DNA of 23,012 nucleotides from Alkalibacter sp964582705 (GTDB lineage: Bacteria; Bacillota; Clostridia; Eubacteriales; Alkalibacteraceae), in assembly GCA_964582705.1 (NCBI GenBank), contig CAZOTE010000029.1, positions 1 to 23,012 on the forward strand, in the 5' to 3' direction. Made by a program: the position numbers and the translations under genes. Shown here in pieces: positions 1 to 5,349 of the stretch (the stretch's first letter is position 1; every line of letters begins with the position of its first letter). Below the pieces are notes generated by a model, which worked only from the letters and a program-made list of their open reading frames with translations, was not told the DNA's origin and made no database searches.

Positions 1-59
1 CTTTTCTTCTTCAATCGTTTTTCAAAGCGTTTATTGGTTCGCTCATTTTTATCCTTCAT
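1..59 (-). CDS. 5' end of a truncated gene, candidate oapA (OLE-associated membrane protein)
   Basis: Only the first 19 codons lie in the window. An ATG at 59-57 is preceded by GGAAGG at a good distance and by a second AAGGAG further upstream. The visible N-terminus (MKDKNERTNKRFEKRLKKK) is extremely basic, with 10 Lys/Arg in 19 residues. It is compatible with a cytoplasmic leader before membrane segments, but no diagnostic domain is visible. Known of the family: in OLE-bearing Firmicutes the gene directly downstream of the OLE RNA is usually oapA, a small membrane protein that binds the RNA. The assignment here rests on position alone. Another operon gene is possible. Confidence 0.45.
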   Translation of the reverse strand, partial: MKDKNERTNKRFEKRLKKK

Positions 60-79
60 TTTTTCCTTCCAATAGCTCC

Positions 80-96
80 TTGTATACTCTATACAA
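80..96. repeat. Short perfect palindrome upstream of the truncated gene
   Basis: TTGTATA and TATACAA flank a 3-nt centre, giving 7-bp arms. It lies between the hairpin at 100-124 and the ribosome site of the gene entering at base 59. It could be a small hairpin in the leader or a binding site. No function can be assigned. Confidence 0.3.
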
Positions 97-99
97 CAA

Positions 100-124
100 A
101 GGAATTATGATCTCCATAATTCCT
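100..124 (-). terminator. Stem-loop between the OLE RNA and the next gene (weak or partial terminator)
   Basis: On the minus strand AGGAATTATG, a 5-nt loop and CATAATTCCT form a perfect 10-bp stem, followed by a U-rich but interrupted tract (TTGTTGTAT). It begins about 20 nt after the inferred 3' end of the OLE RNA. It may define part of the RNA's 3' end while letting some transcription continue into the downstream gene, or it may be a processing barrier. The U-tract is too weak to call an efficient terminator. Confidence 0.5.
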
Positions 125-144
125 AAAAGTATCATGATATATTT

Positions 145-731
145 TATGGTGGTGATATAATAGGTAAACTCTGCGGCTTAGGTCCAGCAGGTTTTCCCAC
201 CGAGAGACTAGATCGTCGCCAATCTAGTGGTTTCCCTTTTGGCTCTCAATCTGCTATGTCGCCATCAGCAGGGCTGGATTACCACTTAGTCCACACTATA
301 ATCCCTATTATACCTCAATTATGAACAGTCTAGGAGATTTCCTCAACAGCCGCCATCAATTCATAGCCTCTTTTGCAGAATAGGTTTCGGACAGCAATAT
401 CCTTGATTTTTGGGCCCTTTAAACTCAAGGACTGATCTCTCCATCTCCCTACCCCACTTCAAGGCAGGCTACGCTACATTGGCATCTATAAGAAATGTTG
501 CTGTAGGTTACCCTGTGAATACTTTATTTGTTCAACAGGTCTCCACGGTGGAAGGGTCAACGCCCACATGCCATTGTGGATCGCCCCATCCCCCTTTACT
601 CCCTGAATTGACCCCCAACTGGGCGTCAGCAGCCAAAACAAGAAACTTCATCGATGTGCCCTTTGACGGATTTTTAGCCCCGCCTTGAGAAGCGATAGAT
701 CTGACTAGAATACTGCGCCACCATATTTAAT
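145..731 (-). ncRNA. ole: OLE RNA (ornate, large, extremophilic RNA)
   Basis: Large structured non-coding RNA immediately after ispA. What is seen: a promoter at 738-766 puts the start near 731. TATGGTGG at the 5' end (725-718) pairs perfectly with CCACCATA at the 3' end (152-145), closing a 581-nt domain. Internal helices include GGGTCAA/TTGACCC (608-614 with 554-560) enclosing CCACA/TGTGG (575-579 with 564-568), CCTTGA/TCAAGG (425-430 with 401-406), CTGCT/AGCAG (267-271 with 251-255) and ACTAGAT/ATCTAGT (222-228 with 207-213). The strand has no credible ORF and is more GC-rich than its flanks. Known: OLE RNAs are about 600 nt, occur in anaerobic or extremophilic Firmicutes between ispA and oapA, form a membrane-associated RNP with OapA, OapB and OapC, and affect tolerance to cold, short alcohols, Mg2+ and some carbon sources. 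The class call rests on context, size and architecture and was not run against a covariance model. Confidence 0.85.
207..271 (-). other. Paired 3' stem-loops of the OLE RNA sharing a UGGCGAC loop
   Basis: Two successive hairpins near the RNA's 3' end carry the same heptamer TGGCGAC in their loops: CTGCT-gaTGGCGACat-AGCAG (271-251) and ACTAGAT-TGGCGACG-ATCTAGT (228-207). The stems differ while the loop motif is identical, which suggests a conserved recognition or tertiary-contact element. Known: OapB, an L7Ae-like protein, binds stem-loops in the 3' part of OLE RNA. Whether these are its sites is inference. Confidence 0.55.
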
Positions 732-737
732 AAGTGA

Positions 738-766
738 ATTATACCATATACATATTTTGTTTACAA
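738..766 (-). promoter_or_regulatory. Sigma-A promoter of the OLE RNA
   Basis: The minus strand reads TTGTAA (766-761), a 17-bp spacer, then TATAAT (743-738), with TGG just before the -10. Initiation about 7 nt downstream, near 731, falls 6 nt before the P1-like stem at 725. The OLE RNA could therefore be made independently of the ispA operon as well as by read-through. Confidence 0.75.
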
Positions 767-777
767 ACTATGCTCAT

Positions 778-813
778 TCAGTCGGCGACCGGTATCCATT
801 CCGCCATCATCAT
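778..813 (-). CDS. Possible 11-codon leader ORF between ispA and the OLE RNA
   Basis: MMMAEWIPVAD followed by TGA. The first of three consecutive ATGs is preceded by GAGGGAG at 5-nt spacing, as good a ribosome site as those of the real genes nearby. It lies after the ispA stop and upstream of the OLE promoter, so it would be translated only from the long operon transcript. It may be a chance ORF; the argument for it is the ribosome site alone. Confidence 0.25.
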   Translation of the reverse strand: MMMAEWIPVAD

Positions 814-844
814 TGTACTCCCTCTTGCTTAAATCCTGTTTAAA

Positions 845-1729
845 TCAGTAATCCCGGCTACACAAAAAACCGGTCAATTTAACCAAAAATTCGGTATCGG
901 CTTCAGCTTTTTTCAAATTGACCAAGGCTTTCTCATAGAGCCCGTCCACGATTTCCCTGCTTTTTTCTATGCCGTAAACCGAAGGGTAAGTAGTTTTTTT
1001 ATTCTCCAAGTCCTTCCCTGATTTCTTTCCGGTTTTTACCACATCTCCTGTCACATCGAGAATGTCATCTACAATCTGAAACGCCAATCCCATTTTGTCG
1101 CTGTATGCTTCCAGATTTTTTATTTTATCTTGATCCAGCTCAGAAAAATAGGCTCCGGACAGAACAGAAGCTTTTATAAGCGCACCGGTTTTTCTTTTAT
1201 TGATGCTGTCCAAAGTTTTTATATCTATTTTAACATCTTCATTTTTAATATCATCCACTTGACCGCCTATCATTCCTTTGACTCCCGCAGCTCTTGAAAT
1301 CTCCCTTAGCGCCAGCACATAGCCGGGATTCTCCGATGTCATACCCTCGATCATGGTCTCGTAAGAGTAATTTAGCAACCCGTCTCCTGCTAAAATTGCA
1401 ATGTTTTCGCCATAAACCATATGGTTGGTAGGTTTGCCTCTACGAAGATCGTCGTTGTCCATTGCTGGAAGGTCGTCATGGACCAGAGAATAGGTATGTA
1501 TCATTTCCATAGCGCAAGCAAGTGGCATCGCTTTTTTATAATCCCAGCTTCCGAATTTTGAAAATTCCAGTAACATTACAGGTCTCAGCCGCTTTCCTCC
1601 CGCCATCAGGCTATAGCTCATGGACTTGTAGAGTTCCGAGGGTATCTTGCCTTCGAGTTTTTCCATCTGGTTCTTAAGCCCTTGCTCCACCTCACCCTGC
1701 CTTCTTTTATATTCGCTCTTAAACTCCAT
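845..1729 (-). CDS. ispA: Polyprenyl (farnesyl/geranylgeranyl) diphosphate synthase
   Basis: Condenses isopentenyl diphosphate with allylic diphosphates to make the short-chain prenyl diphosphate for undecaprenyl and quinone synthesis; cytosolic. The 294-residue protein has the family signature GGKRLRP (44-50), the first aspartate-rich motif DDLPAMDNDD (85-94), GQVDD (156-160) and the second aspartate-rich motif DDILD (221-225), so it should be active. The ATG at 1729 is chosen because GGAGGAG lies 6 nt upstream; a longer reading from TTG at 1747 would include that ribosome site. It overlaps the end of xseB by 11 nt and is last in the asp23-nusB-xseAB series. The OLE RNA follows directly, the arrangement known from OLE-bearing Firmicutes. 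Confidence 0.95.
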   Translation of the reverse strand: MEFKSEYKRRQGEVEQGLKNQMEKLEGKIPSELYKSMSYSLMAGGKRLRPVMLLEFSKFGSWDYKKAMPLACAMEMIHTYSLVHDDLPAMDNDDLRRGKPTNHMVYGENIAILAGDGLLNYSYETMIEGMTSENPGYVLALREISRAAGVKGMIGGQVDDIKNEDVKIDIKTLDSINKRKTGALIKASVLSGAYFSELDQDKIKNLEAYSDKMGLAFQIVDDILDVTGDVVKTGKKSGKDLENKKTTYPSVYGIEKSREIVDGLYEKALVNLKKAEADTEFLVKLTGFLCSRDY

Positions 1730-1955
1730 TTTCTTCTCCTCCGTCAAGGGGCTCTTCAGTCATCTCTCCGTCCTTGGAAACCAGCTTAACAACCTTCTTC
1801 TTTGTGGTCTCCAGCTGATTCTCGCATTCCTTTATAAGCTTCATGCCTTCCTCAAAATACTTAACGCTCTCGTCTAAAGACACCTGGTTTCCCTCTATGT
1901 ATCCGATGATCTCCTCTATTCTTTTAATATTGTCTTCAAAAGCAGTTTTTTTCAT
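1719..1955 (-). CDS. xseB: Exodeoxyribonuclease VII small subunit
   Basis: Small subunit of ExoVII, the single-strand-specific exonuclease that trims DNA from both ends; several XseB chains coat one XseA. The 78 residues match the family's usual size. The N-terminal half is the typical helical hairpin: FEDNIKRIEEIIGYIEG, then the conserved SLDESVKYFEEGMKLIKECENQL stretch at about residues 26-48. The C-terminus is acidic and low-complexity. It starts 6 nt after the xseA stop with an AAAGGA ribosome site, and its 3' end contains the ribosome site of ispA, implying translational coupling. Confidence 0.93.
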   Translation of the reverse strand: MKKTAFEDNIKRIEEIIGYIEGNQVSLDESVKYFEEGMKLIKECENQLETTKKKVVKLVSKDGEMTEEPLDGGEENGV

Positions 1956-1961
1956 ATCCCA

Positions 1962-3158
1962 CTATCCTTTGCTCAATATTTTTGATATCGCCCTTCCGTC
2001 TTTAAAAACTATTTCCACATTCTCACCTGGCGACACCTGATCTATGCTTCCGATATACTCGCCTTTTGCACCCTTTATAGCAGCATAACCCCTCTTAAGT
2101 ACATTTTCAGGATTCATCCCCTTAAGCTCGGAACGATAACCCTCCAAGAAAGCCTTTTTTAAGTCGATCACCTTCATGACAGACCTTTCCAGGTCTATTT
2201 TCATAATGTCCAAGGTCTGAGTATGTCCGGAATAAAACATTTCCGGTTTCGAAAAGAAGTAGTTTCCTCTCAGCCTGATCAACCTCTCTTTACCGATGGC
2301 AAGCTGTGACAGCATATCCTTTGAAAGTCTCTTTTCAAAAGACATTAACTTGTCTTTCAGCTCTTCCAGAGAAGGAACCACCAATTCACCCGCCGCCGAA
2401 GGCGTGGGAGCCCTTAGATCTGCCGTAAAATCACTGATAGTAAAATCCGTTTCATGGCCGACGGCACTGACCACAGGTATGATGGAATTATATATGCTTT
2501 CCGCTACAATCCTTTCATTGAAAGCCCACAACTCCTCAATAGATCCTCCACCTCGTCCGATAATCACTACATCTACTTTATTCATTGCATTAAAAATATC
2601 GATACCGGCAGATATTTCACCGGGTGCTTCTCTTCCTTGCACAGAAACTGGCATTATATAAATTTCAACGTTGGGAAATCTTCTGCTTATAACTGAAATC
2701 ATATCCCTAATGGCCGCCCCTGTAGGCGAGGTGACAATGCCGATTTTTTTAGGTACCATTGGAATCTTCTTTTTTTTCAAGGGATCGAACCATCCCAAAG
2801 ATTCCAGCTCAGATTTTAGTTTTTCAAACTCCACATACAGATCTCCGAGGCCCTTTTTTTCACACTTTTGCACGTAAAGCTGATACTGACCGTTTTTTTC
2901 ATAAACGGAAATATTCCCATGCAAAATCACTTTGTCTCCATCGCAGATGCTTGGAGATGATGATGCTGCATTTTTAAACATCACGCAATTTAGCCTGCTC
3001 TCATCATCTTTAACTGAAAAGTAAGCATGCCCTGAAGAATGTAATTTGTAATTGGATATTTCCCCTTCTACGATTACATTTTTTAATATCACGTCGTTAT
3101 CAAATATGCTCTTTATATATTTTGTCAATTTGCTGACGCTCAATACCCTTTGCCTCAT
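1962..3158 (-). CDS. xseA: Exodeoxyribonuclease VII large subunit
   Basis: Catalytic subunit of ExoVII. About 398 residues, the usual length for Firmicutes. An N-terminal OB-fold (about 1-100, with VEGEISNYKLHSSGHAYFSVKD) binds single-stranded DNA. The catalytic core (about 120-330) shows IGIVTSPTGAAIRD, RGGGSIEELWAFNE, SAVGHETDFTISD and LRAPTPSAAGE, all hallmark motifs. A helical segment and a small C-terminal beta domain (RGYAAI to ISKIL) follow. The second ATG (3158) is preferred over the one at 3164: GAGGAG is 8 nt upstream and the ATG overlaps the upstream TGA as ATGA, the usual coupled junction. Confidence 0.95.
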   Translation of the reverse strand: MRQRVLSVSKLTKYIKSIFDNDVILKNVIVEGEISNYKLHSSGHAYFSVKDDESRLNCVMFKNAASSSPSICDGDKVILHGNISVYEKNGQYQLYVQKCEKKGLGDLYVEFEKLKSELESLGWFDPLKKKKIPMVPKKIGIVTSPTGAAIRDMISVISRRFPNVEIYIMPVSVQGREAPGEISAGIDIFNAMNKVDVVIIGRGGGSIEELWAFNERIVAESIYNSIIPVVSAVGHETDFTISDFTADLRAPTPSAAGELVVPSLEELKDKLMSFEKRLSKDMLSQLAIGKERLIRLRGNYFFSKPEMFYSGHTQTLDIMKIDLERSVMKVIDLKKAFLEGYRSELKGMNPENVLKRGYAAIKGAKGEYIGSIDQVSPGENVEIVFKDGRAISKILSKG

Positions 3159-4120
3159 TTGCATCGCTCCTCAAAATGGTCTCTCCCAATGAGCGCAACC
3201 CCGAAAGCATTATCAGTGCAGTCCCCGGGAGCACAAAAATAACCATTGACATTGCTATCAGCCAACTTCTTTTTTACAGATTCCCTTATGTACCTGTTAG
3301 ATGCAACACCCCCACAGATCAGCAAATCGGAAACAGATGCTCCGCTGCATCTATCTACACCTACTTCAACCAATAGCCTGGATGCATTTTCAAATGCTGT
3401 TCGAATCACGAAAGCTTTGTCATCTGTCTCCTTGTATAATCTGTAAAGATAAGTCTCCAGCCCGGACAAGTTTATTCCACGGCTGCTTCTGCTTGACTTG
3501 TAGCTGATTTTCTTCTCAAAAGATCTTTTGTTTTCCCCATCCAAAAACTGCTCCATCGACCTGCCAGCAGGAAATGGAAAGCCCATTTCAACTCCGATTC
3601 TATCTATCACTTGTCCTAGACTTATATCTAACGTCTTGTCGACGATTACTTCCTTAATAAAGCTTTTGTTCCACTTATATTCTACGAACTCTGTGGTTCC
3701 TCCGCTTATATGAACCCCTATAAACCCTTCCGATATGCCGTCATTTAAATCCAAGGCTGCTCTTATATGGCCTCTTTGATGGGAAGTTTCCACAAAACAA
3801 GCACCTAAAGCCGAAGCCAAAAGCATACCAATATTTTTCGACACTTCGAACACAGGCATATATGACCCTTCGGCCATTCTCGGTTTGCTGCTCGCAGCTA
3901 CCACCGATACCCTGCCTTCAAAACAATCGATGGTTTTTGCCAATTCTCCTAAATTTTTTATATGCTGAAACACCGCTTCCTGTTGTCTCAATCCTCTTTT
4001 GCCTTCCCCGACTCTCAGTGGGATTCTCAAATCCCATACCCTTGCTCCCATTTCATCTACAACAGACAAGGATGTAGTGTAATTGCTGGTGTCTATGCCT
4101 AAGAACAAATTACTCTTCAT
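3155..4120 (-). CDS. TsaD/Kae1-like ASKHA-fold protein (paralogue of the tRNA t6A enzyme)
   Basis: 321 residues of the TsaD/Kae1 (formerly O-sialoglycoprotein endopeptidase) superfamily. Visible motifs are GIDTSNYTTS (8-17, phosphate loop), SHQRGH (H114 and H118, equivalent to the metal-binding HxEGH of TsaD), CGGVASNRYIR (nucleotide site) and a C-terminal CTDNAFG whose Asp matches the third metal ligand. The metal and nucleotide sites look intact, but HQRGH rather than HxEGH, and a position between nusB and xseA, mark this as the clostridial paralogue rather than bona fide TsaD, which should lie elsewhere. Its true role is unknown; a related carbamoyl or adenylyl transfer is possible. It overlaps nusB by 11 nt and has only a weak ribosome site, suggesting translational coupling. 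Confidence 0.8.
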   Translation of the reverse strand: MKSNLFLGIDTSNYTTSLSVVDEMGARVWDLRIPLRVGEGKRGLRQQEAVFQHIKNLGELAKTIDCFEGRVSVVAASSKPRMAEGSYMPVFEVSKNIGMLLASALGACFVETSHQRGHIRAALDLNDGISEGFIGVHISGGTTEFVEYKWNKSFIKEVIVDKTLDISLGQVIDRIGVEMGFPFPAGRSMEQFLDGENKRSFEKKISYKSSRSSRGINLSGLETYLYRLYKETDDKAFVIRTAFENASRLLVEVGVDRCSGASVSDLLICGGVASNRYIRESVKKKLADSNVNGYFCAPGDCTDNAFGVALIGRDHFEERCK

Positions 4121-4541
4121 TTGATTCTAAATTGTCCAAAACTGCATTTATGTATTTAGTGGATTTTTCGTCCCCAAACTTGGAAACCAAATTAAGTGCT
4201 TCATTGATGACTATGGCTTTTGGGGTATCTTTCAGAAACAAAATCTCATAGGCGGCGATTCTCATCATGGCGGAATCTATTATATTAAGCCTGTCCAAGG
4301 TCCAGTTTATTAAATGTTCATTGATCCTTTCGTCCAATACCTCCCTGTTGGAGTCTATTCCCTTTAATATTTCTTCGATAAACTCCCGGTCGCTATCCGT
4401 CAATTCCTGGTATTTCGGTTCCTCCACCATGTCCCTGTACCTATCGATAGCTTCTGTCGCATTTATCAGATGACCTCCCTCTTCAAAGTTCATTTGATAA
4501 GCTATCTTTAACACCAGCTCTCTAGCAAATTTTCTACTCAT
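4110..4541 (-). CDS. nusB: Transcription antitermination protein NusB
   Basis: Binds boxA RNA together with S10 (NusE) to keep RNA polymerase processive on rRNA operons. The 143-residue all-helical protein begins MSRKFARELVLKIAYQMNFE, where most NusB proteins start with an R-x-A-R-E-x-A-x-x-x-L/A-Y-Q motif. The C-terminal half carries the typical NWTLDRLNIIDSAMMRIAAYEI and PKAIVINEALNLVSKFGDEKSTKYINAVLD stretches. The ATG at 4541 has GGAGG 7 nt upstream; an upstream ATG at 4592 would add 17 residues unlike the family and is rejected. It is the second gene of the operon. Confidence 0.95.
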   Translation of the reverse strand: MSRKFARELVLKIAYQMNFEEGGHLINATEAIDRYRDMVEEPKYQELTDSDREFIEEILKGIDSNREVLDERINEHLINWTLDRLNIIDSAMMRIAAYEILFLKDTPKAIVINEALNLVSKFGDEKSTKYINAVLDNLESNEE

Positions 4542-4583
4542 TATGTTTCCTCCGTCTTGCTTAAAATTTTCAACATAACAATA

Positions 4584-4610
4584 CCCCTGCAAGTTGAATA
4601 ACTCAAGGGG
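4584..4610 (-). other. Intercistronic stem-loop between the asp23-like gene and nusB
   Basis: On the minus strand CCCCT...AGGGG (4610-4606 with 4588-4584) encloses an inner AGTT/AACT stem. It begins about 10 nt after the asp23-like stop. A U-run is lacking after it, so it is more likely a processing or stability element, or a partial attenuator, than a full terminator. Confidence 0.45.
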
Positions 4611-4619
4611 CAGTTGTTT

Positions 4620-4979
4620 TTAGTCGATTGTTGCCTTCATCCTAACACCATCTACATTTACATTGACCTGAATTACCCTGGTACCGGTCATAGCCTCCAC
4701 AGTAGTCTTGACTTTCCTCTGAACTTTTTCAGCGGTTTCCTGAACCTGAACTCCAAAATCCACGTCAACGTAAAGATCTATTATCAGCTCGTCATCGCTT
4801 CTGACTACCCGAACTCCTTTGGAGCCGCTTTTCTTTCCAAACTTTTCTGCAATACCTCCGGTTATCCCATGGTGCAGGTGGGCCACACCTTCCACTTCGG
4901 TTGCCGCCAGGTTTGCTATTGACGAGACTACATCTTCGCTGACGACAACATTTCCTTTAACATCCTCGTTATATTCCAT
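4620..4979 (-). CDS. Asp23/Gls24-family envelope stress protein
   Basis: 119 residues spanning the complete Asp23/Gls24 (DUF322) domain: GNVVVSEDVVSSIANLAATEVEGVA (9-33), an internal VRVVRSDDELIIDLYVDVDFGVQVQETAEKVQRKV, and a C-terminal VIQVNVNVDGV. It is cytosolic and lacks a membrane segment. Known: family members associate with the cell envelope through partners or affect fatty-acid and envelope homeostasis, and a copy commonly precedes nusB in clostridia. GGAGGG lies 7 nt before the ATG. It is the first gene after the promoter at 5025-5053 and heads the nusB-xseAB-ispA operon. Confidence 0.92.
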   Translation of the reverse strand: MEYNEDVKGNVVVSEDVVSSIANLAATEVEGVAHLHHGITGGIAEKFGKKSGSKGVRVVRSDDELIIDLYVDVDFGVQVQETAEKVQRKVKTTVEAMTGTRVIQVNVNVDGVRMKATID

Positions 4980-5024
4980 AGGTTATCCCTCCGTAGAACT
5001 ATATTGGCATATTCTTATAATACC

Positions 5025-5053
5025 ATTATAGTTTCAATCCATAAAAAACACAA
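5025..5053 (-). promoter_or_regulatory. Promoter of the asp23-nusB-xseAB-ispA operon
   Basis: TTGTGT (5053-5048), a 17-bp spacer and TATAAT (5030-5025) on the minus strand, about 45 bp before the asp23-like start codon. No other promoter-like pair is as good in this gap. Confidence 0.7.
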
Positions 5054-5095
5054 ATATTTATTGCCTTTTCATTGCAGGAAGGCAGTTTCAGCTCT

Positions 5096-5142
5096 ATTTG
5101 TAACATATGTTCGATAATGAAAATATGATATCCTTTACAAAT
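5096..5142. repeat. 8-bp inverted repeat in the araM-asp23 gap
   Basis: ATTTGTAA (5096-5103) and TTACAAAT (5135-5142) are separated by 31 bp of AT-rich DNA upstream of the asp23-like promoter. They could be the two halves of a regulator site or chance. Together with the promoter and the stem-loops at 5220-5343 they account for what can be seen in the 370-bp non-coding gap 4980-5349; no gene is visible in it. Confidence 0.25.
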
Positions 5143-5219
5143 GTTTTTTTGTGTATATTTCCTTGTGTTAGAATTTGACGTGGAATATAATGAACTCATC
5201 ACATATATAACCCCTTATT

Positions 5220-5251
5220 CTTATAGAAATTATACCCCTTTTTTCTATAAG
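5220..5251. repeat. 9-bp inverted repeat (possible hairpin) downstream of araM
   Basis: CTTATAGAA (5220-5228) and TTCTATAAG (5243-5251) flank a 14-bp spacer. On the minus strand the spacer contains a TATAAT-like sequence. The arms are AT-rich and the hairpin would be weak. It is the third of three successive inverted repeats after araM. Confidence 0.35.
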
Positions 5252-5266
5252 ATAAAAATTCCCCAG

Positions 5267-5301
5267 TTAAGACTATGATCCCCATAGTCTTAATTTTTTT
5301 T
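5267..5301 (+). terminator. Strong stem-loop with the U-tract on the plus strand
   Basis: TTAAGACTATG, a 5-nt loop and CATAGTCTTAA form a perfect 11-bp stem followed by eight T on the plus strand, the signature of an intrinsic terminator reading rightward. All nearby genes run leftward. For minus-strand transcripts the stem has an A-tract before it and only a delayed T-run after it, so any terminator role for araM would be weaker. It would block antisense transcription entering araM from the left. Confidence 0.6.
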
Positions 5302-5313
5302 CCTAGATTTGAA

Positions 5314-5343
5314 GCAGCGGGTCCTATATTAAGAACCCACTGC
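5314..5343 (-). terminator. Stem-loop just after the araM stop codon
   Basis: GCAGTGGGTTC, an 8-nt loop and GGACCCGCTGC form an 11-bp stem with two G-U pairs on the minus strand, 6 nt after the araM stop. No U-run follows, so this may be a 3'-end stabilising hairpin that acts together with the stem at 5267-5293. Confidence 0.45.
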
Positions 5344-5349
5344 CAGTTA

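Noticed and set aside
410..688. 92-codon plus-strand ORF inside the OLE region
   Set aside because: It lies antisense to the structured RNA, has no ribosome site, and its composition (His/Pro/Ser-rich) reflects the GC-rich RNA gene.
145..731. rRNA, group II intron or tmRNA as the identity of the large RNA
   Set aside because: No anti-Shine-Dalgarno, no 16S/23S landmark sequences, no intron-encoded protein and no tRNA-like ends were recognised. The ispA context and closing stem fit OLE better.
4542..4592. Longer NusB with a 17-residue N-terminal extension
   Set aside because: The extension is unlike the family and the ATG at 4541 has GGAGG at ideal spacing.
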